DNA of 34,813 bases from Nannocystis exedens (lineage in GTDB: Bacteria; Myxococcota_A; Polyangia; Polyangiales; Polyangiaceae), in assembly GCA_945861885.1 (NCBI GenBank), contig CAMAVR010000038.1, positions 1 through 34,813 on the forward strand. Reading direction: 5' to 3'. The number at the start of each line of letters is the position of its first letter. Within the stretch, counting starts at the first letter, position 1. Under the pieces are notes generated by a model. That model did not search any database and was not told the origin of the DNA. It saw nothing but the letters and a program-made list of their open reading frames with translations. Positions 18,618 to 25,839 of this stretch are shown piece by piece. The translations under genes and the position numbers were made by a program.

Positions 18618-19373
18618 CTACTCCTCTTCGTCCGCGCCGAGCGCTGTCTTCGGACGAATCACTCGACCAAACCCGCCGCGCATCCCCGCCGCGCCTAACG
18701 CGAGACTTTCGACAATTCGCTTTAAAATACCGGCTTCGCGCCGCGCCGACGTCGACTCGATGACAACATATGCGTCGCGTTTCGCGCCGATTGCCACGAC
18801 GACGCGCTCAAGTGCGCTTTCACCAAATGACCTTGTTTCACCGAGCGCGCGCAGCCTCACATATGCCACATCGCCGTGTGGAACTGGATCACGCGCCGCA
18901 TCGACGCAGAGAACAACGCCCCATTTTTTTGCGGCCACGGCTGCATCAGCAACCTCCCAAAGCCCTGTCGGTTCCCATACAATTCGTGTCGAATCGCGGG
19001 GGAGTCGCTCTAGAAGCTGCGCAAAGCGATTGCGCCACACTAGCGCGGGCGTTACATCGCGCGGCGTGCGAATGAGCAGCGTTCGCGCTTGAAGCGCGTT
19101 GATTGCGGCGATCGACACTGCGAGCGCCATCTCAAATCCGGGGCCGGCTTTTAGGCGACCGAGCTCTGGCGGCGCCACGACGCAAAAATCGAAATGCGGT
19201 GGGACGACTTTTCGCCAGCGGCGAAGCGTCGCAATCGCAGGCGCTGTGCGCGGCGATTCGATCGTGCTTCGCGCGTCGGCTGCGATGGCCAATTCGCAAA
19301 AATCAAAACGCTTTGCGTACGCCTCTAGGCCGTTTTTAAGGTCAGAAATACCGATGTGGTAACGAATTGGCAT
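18618..19373 (-). CDS. DUF72 (YecE-like) family protein
   Basis: The protein is 251 residues. The start MPIRYHIGISDL, the FDFCELA segment, the middle VPPHFDFCVVAPPEL and the RIVWEPTGLW strand are hallmarks of DUF72, a TIM-barrel-like family of unknown biochemical role. The ATG at 19373 is used because the family begins there; the open frame runs to 19436 without support. It is the first gene of a pair with the GGT-like gene (three-base gap). Part of it (18699-18790) is duplicated at 21121-21207 on the other side of the serpin gene. The C-terminus is acidic (GADEEE). Confidence 0.8.
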   Translation of the reverse strand: MPIRYHIGISDLKNGLEAYAKRFDFCELAIAADARSTIESPRTAPAIATLRRWRKVVPPHFDFCVVAPPELGRLKAGPGFEMALAVSIAAINALQARTLLIRTPRDVTPALVWRNRFAQLLERLPRDSTRIVWEPTGLWEVADAAVAAKKWGVVLCVDAARDPVPHGDVAYVRLRALGETRSFGESALERVVVAIGAKRDAYVVIESTSARREAGILKRIVESLALGAAGMRGGFGRVIRPKTALGADEEE

Positions 19374-19467
19374 GGTTTTCAAGCTTCGAGCACCGCGTAA
19401 TTTACGCGATTGAGTCGGCCGAGCATCGCATGGCAAGCCGCCTCCCGCCAGAGCAGACGCCTACATT

Positions 19468-19537
19468 TACCGCCCTACGGTAGTTTTATTCGGCGGTAGC
19501 AATAATGTATCACTTTTGGATATGTTGGTGTACACCA
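19468..19537. promoter_or_regulatory. Inverted repeats upstream of the serpin gene
   Basis: Two inverted repeats lie in the divergent region between the DUF72 gene and the serpin gene: taccgcc (19468-19474) with ggcggta (19492-19498), and the perfect 12-bp palindrome tggtgtacacca (19526-19537), 25 bp before the serpin ATG. Both could be operators. No clear promoter was identified and the assignment is weak. Confidence 0.3.
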
Positions 19538-19561
19538 GGTCCCGAACGGAGACACACCATC

Positions 19562-20920
19562 ATGAAAACCATGTCAAATCTTTTTGCTGGGCTGACGGGG
19601 GTCGTTACGTGCGTTTGTGGCTGCGCATCGGCAGATTCGCTATCGATGGGCGTGACGCAAAATCAAGGTGCACAATCGGGGCCCGCAGGCGAGATGGTCA
19701 TAACCCAGTCTGAATCACTTACGGCACCGGCCGCCACGCCGGCCACGCGAGGCGACGCGATACGGGCAATGCGAGATGGCTCGCGGGCATTCGCGATCGA
19801 TTTGTACCGCACGCTCGCTGCGGCCTCACCGCGCAGTAATTTATTTTTTTCGCCATACAGCGTGTCGCTAGCGCTGACAACAGCATACGAAGGGGCGCGG
19901 GGGGAGACGGCGAGTGAGATCGCCCAAACGCTACATCTAAGCTCGCAAGGCAGAGATCCGCACGCGCAAGTCGCGCTCTTCGCGTCGGGCGCGCGTGAGC
20001 TTGCCAATCGGCAGCAACGCGTTCAGTCGTCACCAACAGACGAAAATGCATTTCAACTAAGCATCGCCAATTCTGTATGGACACAAAACGGCGTGCCGAT
20101 TTTGCCCAAATACAAAGCAGCCGTCGAGCAGGGCTTCAACAGCACGATTCAGCAGACCAATTACATCGATGATCCGGCAAGCAGCCGCACGGCGATCAAC
20201 CAGTGGGTCGGCAAAAAAACGCAGCAGCGAATCACCGAGCTCATTCCGGCCGGCGGCGTCGATCCATCGACACGAATGGTCCTCGCGAACGCCGTCTATT
20301 TTAAAGCGGGATGGGCCAATCGGTTCGATGCCGACAGCACGTACCAAGCCGAATTCACCTCTGCTAACGGAGCAAAATCAAGCGTCTCTATGATGCATCA
20401 GCGCGAGCGCTTTCTCTACGCGCGGGGCGAGCAGTTCCAAGCGATCGAGCTCCCCTATCGCGGCAACGTGGCGATGCTCGTCGTCCTCCCTGAAGAGGGC
20501 GCGTTCGATCAGGTCGAGGCGTCGCTCGACGCAAAAACGCTCGATGCCATTACGTCCTCGCTGGTGTCGCGTCGAGTTGACTTAAATATGCCAAAATTCG
20601 CGAGTGGCGGCGAAGTAGCGCTGAGTAATGCGGTGAAGCAGCTCGGTATCGAGCGCGCATTCGCCCAAAACGCCGATTTTTCAGGGATGAGCCAGCAAGG
20701 CGCCTTCGCGCTGAAAGAAGTCTTTCATAAAGGGACAATAACAGTCGACGAAGAGGGCACGGAGGCGGCCGCGGCAACAGGCACAACAATGCGAGCCACC
20801 GCGGCGTACAAGGACACGAAAGCGGTAGTAACGGTGCAAGTCGACCGACCGTTCATCACGGCAATCATCGATAAGGCGACCGGGACAATCCTCTTTTTAG
20901 GCCGCATCGCCACAATATGA
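19562..20920 (+). CDS. Serpin-family protease inhibitor, secreted lipoprotein
   Basis: The protein is 452 residues from the ATG at 19562 (ggag about 12 bases upstream; the longer frame from 19505 lacks support). The signal peptide ends in lipobox VCGC. The serpin core is clear: SPYSVSLALTTAYEGARGETASEIAQTL, NAVYFKAGWANRFD (shutter and breach region), IELPYRGNVAMLVVLP, and the C-terminal DRPFITAIIDKATGTILFLGR. The reactive-centre hinge reads EEGTEAAAATG, with small residues at P12-P9, which is the pattern of inhibitory serpins. The scissile bond is near TTMRATA; P1 cannot be fixed by eye. It probably protects the cell from proteases at the surface. Hairpins at 20934-20990 follow its stop. Confidence 0.95.
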   Translation: MKTMSNLFAGLTGVVTCVCGCASADSLSMGVTQNQGAQSGPAGEMVITQSESLTAPAATPATRGDAIRAMRDGSRAFAIDLYRTLAAASPRSNLFFSPYSVSLALTTAYEGARGETASEIAQTLHLSSQGRDPHAQVALFASGARELANRQQRVQSSPTDENAFQLSIANSVWTQNGVPILPKYKAAVEQGFNSTIQQTNYIDDPASSRTAINQWVGKKTQQRITELIPAGGVDPSTRMVLANAVYFKAGWANRFDADSTYQAEFTSANGAKSSVSMMHQRERFLYARGEQFQAIELPYRGNVAMLVVLPEEGAFDQVEASLDAKTLDAITSSLVSRRVDLNMPKFASGGEVALSNAVKQLGIERAFAQNADFSGMSQQGAFALKEVFHKGTITVDEEGTEAAAATGTTMRATAAYKDTKAVVTVQVDRPFITAIIDKATGTILFLGRIATI

Positions 20921-20933
20921 TGGCGGGAGCTTC

Positions 20934-20990
20934 CTCTCCCGCTTCGCGCCGCGGGAGAGCAGTGCTTCCTCTCCCGCTTCGCGGGAGAGG
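20934..20990 (+). terminator. Paired hairpins after the serpin gene
   Basis: Two related stem-loops: ctctcccgc (20934-20942) with gcgggagag (20951-20959), and the perfect cctctcccgc-ttc-gcgggagagg (20968-20990). They begin 14 bp after the serpin stop and may end its transcript, though they lack a T-run. The second is the first hairpin of repeat module copy 2, so the terminator role is secondary to its being a repeat. Confidence 0.45.
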
Positions 20991-21115
20991 GAAAGCGTGA
21001 CGAAGTCACGCGAGGGTGAGGGCTCAGGGGTCTAAAAACGACACACAAAGATCTAAATCGAAGCAACCCCCAGGGGTTCCCGTCCCATGAACTGCCATGG
21101 GCGCAACAGCCAAGG
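20968..21115 (-). repeat. Dispersed repeat module, copy 2 (inverted)
   Basis: Reverse complement of the module at 277-429. It contains the hairpin 20968-20990, the palindrome gcgtgac-gaa-gtcacgc (20995-21011), the conserved core matching gatttagatctttg (21047-21060 on this strand as its complement), gggttcccgtcc, and ends in caacagccaagg (21104-21115). Immediately after this end the DUF72 gene fragment begins (21121), so the module boundary and the captured sequence are nearly contiguous. Confidence 0.8.
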
Positions 21116-21120
21116 CGGCT

Positions 21121-21207
21121 TCGGCGCGAAACGCGACGCATACGTTGTCATCGAGTCGACGTCGGCGTGGCCGCGGTATTTTAAAGCGAATTATCGAGAG
21201 TCTCGCG
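21121..21207 (+). pseudogene. Frameshifted fragment of the DUF72 gene
   Basis: This 87-bp stretch matches an internal part of the DUF72 gene (18699-18790, 92 bp, on the minus strand there). Outside one five-base deletion block I count three substitutions in about 78 aligned bases. It encodes GAKRDAYVVIESTSA in frame, then shifts. It cannot make a functional protein. It lies between the inverted module copy 2 and the plus-strand palindromic units of 21228-21315, which suggests it was carried in by repeat-associated rearrangement. Confidence 0.9.
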
Positions 21208-21227
21208 GCAGACGCGACGGGTACGGG

Positions 21228-21315
21228 CCCTCACCCTCGCGTGACTTCGCCACGCTTTCCCCTCACCCTCGCGTGACTTCGTCACGCTTTCCCTCTCCCG
21301 CGAAGCGGGAGAGGG
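21228..21315 (+). repeat. Two palindromic repeat units plus hairpin
   Basis: Two units starting ccctcaccctc at 21228 and 21260, with palindromes at 21239-21255 (one mismatch) and 21271-21287 (perfect gcgtgacttcgtcacgc). They are followed by a strong hairpin with perfect 11-bp arms ccctctcccgc (21291-21301) and gcgggagaggg (21305-21315). This is the same family as 1-106 and 375-429. It lies 29 bp after the stop of the minus-strand kinase-like gene, where it may also serve as its terminator. Confidence 0.85.
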
Positions 21316-21344
21316 AGCTCGGTAGAGGAGCCTCGGTGCCGCGC

Positions 21345-22859
21345 TTACAAATTGTGAAGTGACGCGATCACTGTCTCAATATCGGGGCGGAGATACGGGT
21401 TTTGATTGACGAGGGTTGTGTACAAGTTCTTAAACCGATCGTTGAACTCAACATTCTTTTGCGCTTTCAACGCCTCGAACGTATTGCTCGCCGAATTGGA
21501 GTATCCCCACACGGCATAGCCAGCCCATGAACCGATATTGGCGTGCGCTTTGAGCGACAAAATTAGGAGAATTTGCCCAAAAGCGTAGATGTCGGCCTTT
21601 CTAAGGTCATACGTGTCGACAAATCTTAGAAAGATCCATTCACCCGGGGCCGGTGGAGCGTGGTCGAGTGTCGTATACCAAGCGGTGAGGTTAGCGAAGC
21701 ATGGGCCCGTCTCCCAATTCCGGCCGAGAGCCTTGAGCGCTAGGCGTTCGGCGTTGTCCAGGGGGATGTATTTTCGAGGCTTGAAGCTCTTATAGGTAAA
21801 TACTCCCGCGGTCTCGGTCGCACAGCTTGCTTCTTGCACTCCAATCGTGAAGTGGGTTGAGGCGGCGTGAATTCTTGTCCCTTTGGACGATAGTGCCGCA
21901 CCTAAATCGGCGATTTTAAAGCGATATCGGTTTGAATCATCCTTTTTGTAGAGAACATTTTCCGGCTTCAGGTCGCGATGGGCGATCCCCTTTTGATGCA
22001 TAAATAAAATGCCCTGCGCGATTTGCGACGAAGCGGTCGCATAAATACCACGACGCTCCGACTCACTAAGCTTGGAGTCCTGCATAAGGTTGTCGAGCGA
22101 ACCGTTGGCGAGCTCAAAAACCATGTGCCAGACGCCGTCTTCCGACTTAAAGCTTCCGTAGTAGGCTAATAGGTGCTCGCTATGTCCGAGGTACTGGTAC
22201 GGGGCCACCTCGTCCGCGAACCACTCTGCGTGAAACTCGTTGAGCTCTTTCGTCACATACAGTCCGCAGGCGGTCGGGGTGGTTGTGCAGTTTACGCTCG
22301 GGTCGAGGCTGGCCGATTCACGGTAGACGGTCCCTAGCCCCCCCTTTGCTAGGCGATGGCGATTCGCATGCGACGCTCGTTTTACTGCCAGAAGGTGCTT
22401 TAGATCGCTCAGGTGGCCGGTCGGCAGCAAGTCATCCTTGGCCAGTCTTTCGATGATGTTGGCTCGTATTTTATGGAGGGGCGGAAACTTGCTTACAAAT
22501 GCTCGCTGGATAACTTGCGCAGCTTCGTCTTCGGTTAGTGTGGGGCCTTCCGCCAACACTGTCTCCTCTGGCGTGTCGATCACCGCATCGCTTGGGGGTG
22601 ATCCGATCGCCCCGTCGAGACTGGGCGTCCGGGTGACTGGCGTTGTTCGCGGAGTCGGCGATGGCGACGTAAACTCGGGGAGGTCTATCTGCGGCGATGC
22701 ATCCGGGCTCGGGCTCGCGCCAGCATCTTCCCTGGTGCCAGAACGATCGACTTCCCTGGTGCCAGAACGATCGACGCACCCGACCGCCACGCAGCCGAAT
22801 AGCGCGATCGCAAGCCACCCAGCTCGCGTGCCGCGCTTCGAAATCATCGTTCCGTCCAT
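21345..22859 (-). CDS. Exported lipoprotein with a Hanks-type Ser/Thr kinase-like domain
   Basis: The protein is 504 residues from the ATG at 22859 (gggggt upstream; a TTG at 22877 is an alternative). The N-terminus WLAIALFGCVAVGC is a signal peptide with one or two possible lipobox Cys (23 or 28), then a Pro/Ser/Thr-rich linker to about 100. Kinase motifs: glycine loop KGGLGTVY (about 172-179), Lys in YVTKEL (204), a helix with Glu in ADEVAPY, HRDLKPEN (294-301), DLG instead of DFG (318-320), and ADIYAFGQI for helix F. The APE motif is not recognisable. All main catalytic residues are present, so it may be active, but its signal peptide predicts location outside the cytoplasm. A 24-bp exact tandem duplication lies in the linker. 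Confidence 0.82.
   Translation of the reverse strand: MDGTMISKRGTRAGWLAIALFGCVAVGCVDRSGTREVDRSGTREDAGASPSPDASPQIDLPEFTSPSPTPRTTPVTRTPSLDGAIGSPPSDAVIDTPEETVLAEGPTLTEDEAAQVIQRAFVSKFPPLHKIRANIIERLAKDDLLPTGHLSDLKHLLAVKRASHANRHRLAKGGLGTVYRESASLDPSVNCTTTPTACGLYVTKELNEFHAEWFADEVAPYQYLGHSEHLLAYYGSFKSEDGVWHMVFELANGSLDNLMQDSKLSESERRGIYATASSQIAQGILFMHQKGIAHRDLKPENVLYKKDDSNRYRFKIADLGAALSSKGTRIHAASTHFTIGVQEASCATETAGVFTYKSFKPRKYIPLDNAERLALKALGRNWETGPCFANLTAWYTTLDHAPPAPGEWIFLRFVDTYDLRKADIYAFGQILLILSLKAHANIGSWAGYAVWGYSNSASNTFEALKAQKNVEFNDRFKNLYTTLVNQNPYLRPDIETVIASLHNL
22728..22775 (-). repeat. Exact 24-bp tandem duplication inside the kinase-like gene
   Basis: Two identical 24-bp copies (22728-22751 and 22752-22775) encode two copies of VDRSGTRE directly after the lipobox. 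It is in frame and falls in the disordered linker, so it is a recent slippage or unequal exchange event with little effect expected. Confidence 0.9.
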
Positions 22860-22955
22860 CGATTTACCCCCGCCCAATAATGTAGTTGGACATTATCAAG
22901 ACTCTTCCAAAAAGACGAAAAAGCAAGGGCAACGCCGAACTTCGAGCGCCTTGGC

Positions 22956-23786
22956 CTACATCCTGCGACCGACTGCGACCGCGGCAGATATGGTTAGCTC
23001 AAACGCGCTGTGCGACCAGTAACGGTCGATTGCGGTGCATAAATATTGCCGCAAACGCCCCGCATCGCCACCGCGAAGTGGCGCTTCTAACTCGGGCAAA
23101 ACACACAAACGCATCGCCGCATCGTCGATAAACGCGCGCCCCGATTCGAATTTCATGGCGAATTGCTGTTGATCGACGCGCACAAACTCGAAGCCGCTCG
23201 CTTCGAACTCGCCTATGAGTTGGTCGGCGGTCGGGCCGCATGTTTCAGGTGCTTCGAGGCGGGCTGATAGTTCGAGCTCTTCGTGCCTTAGGGCAAATTC
23301 ACGAACGAGATCGAACGCTTCTTTGAACGAACCGCGAATTGGGAGCGCGACGAGCCCTTCCCCGCCCGGGGCTAAGAGGCGCGCGCACTCTGAAATAGCG
23401 CGATTTCGTGCGGCCGATTTCATGCGCGGATGAATCGTGAACGCGTGCGAAAAAGCGGCGTCCGAATAGACCGCTTGCTGACCGCTCGACGGTTCGTAGT
23501 GAAAAACTCCGCCTGGCAAAGCTGCTGCTTTTGCCCGCGCGATGGCGATCGCAAACGATGAGCGGTCGCAGCCGTAGAGATGGGCGCCGTTTAGCTTTTC
23601 GACGACTTCGATGTCGGGGAAACCGGTGCGGCAATCAAAGTGTACGATTTGCGCTTCGTCGCTTCGAGCGATGGCATTGACGACAAGGCGCCCAAATGGC
23701 GACAAATAGTGAGGAATGACAAAGGCTTCGAGCGCAGCGACATCGGCAATGCTTAGCGGGCTTTCATCCGCGTCGTTTTCGCCCAT
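22956..23786 (-). CDS. SAM-dependent methyltransferase-like protein
   Basis: The protein is 276 residues. It has a class I methyltransferase layout: strand and loop IVHFDCRTGFPDIEVVEKL (motif I, degenerate compared with the usual DxGxG), acidic residue after strand 2 in LYGCDRSSFAIAIARAKAA, SDAAFSHAFTIHPRM for motif II, and ARLLAPGGEGLVALPIRGSF for motif III. The target is unknown. The ATG at 23786 overlaps the 3' end of the HEAT gene by 23 bp, so the two are co-translated or coupled. The long C-terminal part (DQLIGEFEASGFEFVRV and after) may be a specificity domain. The decayed motif I leaves real activity uncertain. Confidence 0.72.
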   Translation of the reverse strand: MGENDADESPLSIADVAALEAFVIPHYLSPFGRLVVNAIARSDEAQIVHFDCRTGFPDIEVVEKLNGAHLYGCDRSSFAIAIARAKAAALPGGVFHYEPSSGQQAVYSDAAFSHAFTIHPRMKSAARNRAISECARLLAPGGEGLVALPIRGSFKEAFDLVREFALRHEELELSARLEAPETCGPTADQLIGEFEASGFEFVRVDQQQFAMKFESGRAFIDDAAMRLCVLPELEAPLRGGDAGRLRQYLCTAIDRYWSHSAFELTISAAVAVGRRM

Positions 23787-24432
23787 CCTCGCCCCCGGAC
23801 AAGATGACTACCGCTTCGCGTGCCAGCTCGCCGATAGTGACACCGTTGATTTCGCCGTCGTCATCGAGTTGCACGGTGCGCTTGTCGTTGTCGAGCGGGG
23901 TTAATATCGAAATTGCGGCCGGATCGCCCATTTCGGCGAGCGCTTCGATTGCCGCGGCGACTGCATCAGGGTCAGCGTGCGCGACGAACATACCGAGCAG
24001 CTTCATGACGCCCGGCTCTGGGACTTCAGACAGCAAGTATGGGAGCTCCGCGAGCGCAACACTGCCGACTGGAAGCCGCTTTATCGCGCTTTCGACGCCG
24101 AGTGCGACCTCTTTGAATCGCTCAAATGCGAGCCCTTGAAGCTCTTCGCCGGCGGCGTAACGGACATCGGGCTCCTCGTGACCGAGCATGTCTATTAACA
24201 ACTCGACTACCGCCGGCCCTTCGTGCTCGCCCAAAATCGCGCAGATGCGGGTGAGACGAAGCTGCTCTTCGTCGGCATCATCGAGCATCGATGCTTTTTT
24301 GATCTCGGCTCGGAAAAGCGGGGTTAATGTGTCGATCGGTTGGGCTGAAATCTCTTCGTGAAGCGTTCGAACGGTGCGTTCGGCCTCGTATAATTTGGCA
24401 AGGAGCTTCGATGTGCTGTGTAGTTCACTCAT
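23764..24432 (-). CDS. HEAT-repeat-like protein
   Basis: The protein is 222 residues, mostly alpha-helical. Residues about 62-100 (LRLTRICAILGEHEGPAVVELLIDMLGHEEPDVRYAAGEELQGL) and 150-180 (GVMKLLGMFVAHADPDAVAAAIEALAEMGDPAAISIL) are typical HEAT units, and the N-terminal YEAERTVRTLHEEIS looks like a short coiled segment. It has no signal peptide and is probably a cytoplasmic protein-protein adaptor. Overlap with the methyltransferase gene suggests the two proteins work together. The start at 24432 has no obvious Shine-Dalgarno. It is divergent from the TPR gene. Confidence 0.72.
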   Translation of the reverse strand: MSELHSTSKLLAKLYEAERTVRTLHEEISAQPIDTLTPLFRAEIKKASMLDDADEEQLRLTRICAILGEHEGPAVVELLIDMLGHEEPDVRYAAGEELQGLAFERFKEVALGVESAIKRLPVGSVALAELPYLLSEVPEPGVMKLLGMFVAHADPDAVAAAIEALAEMGDPAAISILTPLDNDKRTVQLDDDGEINGVTIGELAREAVVILSGGEDGRKRRG

Positions 24433-24546
24433 GGGGGGCCCACTTCATGCCATACTCGTGGCGCCTAAGCTAAGTAAACCGTCTCGCCCGGGCGTTCAAA
24501 GTATATTTGCTGGCGAATCGTTCGCGTGTACCTTCGCCCAACCGCC

Positions 24547-25386
24547 ATGGACCCCCGCGAGATTGACGCGCTTGTTCAGCGTCTTGCTGTAGACCCGTAC
24601 GATGATCAAACACGACGCGACAGCGATCGCATGGCCACGCTCTACCGCGAGCATGGCGAGCGCCAAGAGCTAGCAGAGCTGCTCGAAAAGCAGGTAGCCG
24701 CGCTTGCTCCAATGGCTGAGCGCGATAGTGAGATTCGGGCGCGGCTCGCCGTGCTCCACGAAGAGATTGGGCAGTTGTGGATTGAGCCGCCGCTGTCGAT
24801 CGCGGTTCATTCTGCCGATCACGCAGCGAAACATTTTCGCCGCGCACTAGAGCTTGCACCGTCGAGCATGTTCGCGGCATTTCATTTGCGCGAAATTTAT
24901 AAAAAAGCGGGGATGTGGAGCGAAGCGTTGCCGCTCTACGCCGCGGAAATTGCGTTCGAAAAAGAGCCGGCGCGAATCGTCGCGCTCCGTCGCGATGAAG
25001 CGATCACCCGGCGTCACGCGAACGACTTTTCGGGCGCGATCGGAGCGCTTCATCACGCGCGCCAATACGACGACAAAGAGCCGGGCCTGCAGTACGAATA
25101 TGCGGCCGCGGTTGTCGACTGCGTGCAGAGCGGCGCGGCGATTACCGACCAAGAGCGCACAATCGCAACTGAGTTGCTCGTCGGACTCGCCGAAATGTAC
25201 GACGGCGAATACGGCTATTCGTACGCGATGGGCGCGCTCGGCCTCGACCCAAAGCACGTTCGCGCGCGAGAGCTCGCCACATACCATGCGAGACACAAAG
25301 GAGCGGCAGTTGAAGTAGACGGAACGCTCGAAGCCGAACTGCTCTCGTCATCCGCGTTGATCGAAGATCTGGAAGACGAACTATAA
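24547..25386 (+). CDS. TPR-like helical repeat protein
   Basis: The protein is 279 residues. It contains repeated helix pairs with TPR-like spacing, for example AAKHFRRALELAPSSMFAAFHLREIYKKAGMWSEALPLYAAEIAFEKEP, RHANDFSGAIGALHHARQYDDKEP and the YAMGALGLDPKHVRARELA unit. The last residues are acidic (LIEDLEDEL). It has no signal peptide. The ATG at 24547 is preferred over a GTG at 24526; neither has a good Shine-Dalgarno. A putative -10-like tatatt (24502-24507) lies upstream. It is convergent with the PilZ gene, with 19 bp between stops. Function unknown; perhaps a partner of the divergent HEAT protein. Confidence 0.75.
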   Translation: MDPREIDALVQRLAVDPYDDQTRRDSDRMATLYREHGERQELAELLEKQVAALAPMAERDSEIRARLAVLHEEIGQLWIEPPLSIAVHSADHAAKHFRRALELAPSSMFAAFHLREIYKKAGMWSEALPLYAAEIAFEKEPARIVALRRDEAITRRHANDFSGAIGALHHARQYDDKEPGLQYEYAAAVVDCVQSGAAITDQERTIATELLVGLAEMYDGEYGYSYAMGALGLDPKHVRARELATYHARHKGAAVEVDGTLEAELLSSSALIEDLEDEL

Positions 25387-25405
25387 ATCGTCAGCCGATC
25401 AACGA

Positions 25406-25771
25406 CTACGACGGTCGCAGCGGAAGCGGCACGTAGCAAATCGTGCGAATGACCTCGACCAAGCGCTCGCGATCGCCTGGCTTCAAGTTAACAAAATGCA
25501 CCCCAATCCCCGGGTTTTGGCTGTCGCCGTCATCGCGCGCAACGTTGACCCAGGCGACCTCCCCTTGAAGCACAAAGGCTTCGTGCCCCGGTGGTGCGAA
25601 CGATAATCGCAAGCGAGTGGCAACCGGCAGCGGGTCGGTCGTTCGAACAAAGATCCCCATCTCGCTGATGTTCGCAATCGCAGCGAACAAAAATGTATCT
25701 TCCGCCACGCAATCGACAGCCCAAGTAACATCGTACCGATCGTGCGTCCGACGTTCAGTATCGCCCCCCAT
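25406..25771 (-). CDS. PilZ-domain protein (putative c-di-GMP receptor)
   Basis: The protein is 121 residues, a stand-alone PilZ domain. The c-di-GMP-binding motifs are present: RxxxR as Arg8 to Arg12 in ERRTHDRY and NxSxxG as NISEMG (34-39). Downstream strands FVLQGEVAWVN and GIGVHFVNL, followed by a helix, fit the family, including the TIGR02266-like myxobacterial subgroup. Single-domain PilZ proteins usually act on motility or secretion machinery by protein contact. The ATG at 25771 lies 13 bp from the 12-bp repeat array at 25785-25820. It is downstream of the membrane glycosyltransferase-like gene on the same strand. Confidence 0.88.
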   Translation of the reverse strand: MGGDTERRTHDRYDVTWAVDCVAEDTFLFAAIANISEMGIFVRTTDPLPVATRLRLSFAPPGHEAFVLQGEVAWVNVARDDGDSQNPGIGVHFVNLKPGDRERLVEVIRTICYVPLPLRPS

Positions 25772-25784
25772 TGCTCTACTCTCC

Positions 25785-25820
25785 TAAACGTGCCCGTAAA
25801 CGTGCCCGTAAACGTGCCCG
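25785..25820. repeat. Three tandem 12-bp units (taaacgtgcccg family), half element
   Basis: The 12-mer taaacgtgcccg occurs three times exactly (25785-25796, 25797-25808, 25809-25820). It is the building unit of the large palindromes at 16107-16200 and 34237-34332, but here there is only one arm and no inverted partner, so it does not form the long stem. The array lies between the stop of 25840-28326 and the PilZ start. It may be a remnant or a progenitor of the full element. Confidence 0.9.
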
Positions 25821-25839
25821 GCTGTGTTCGTAGCGTCAA

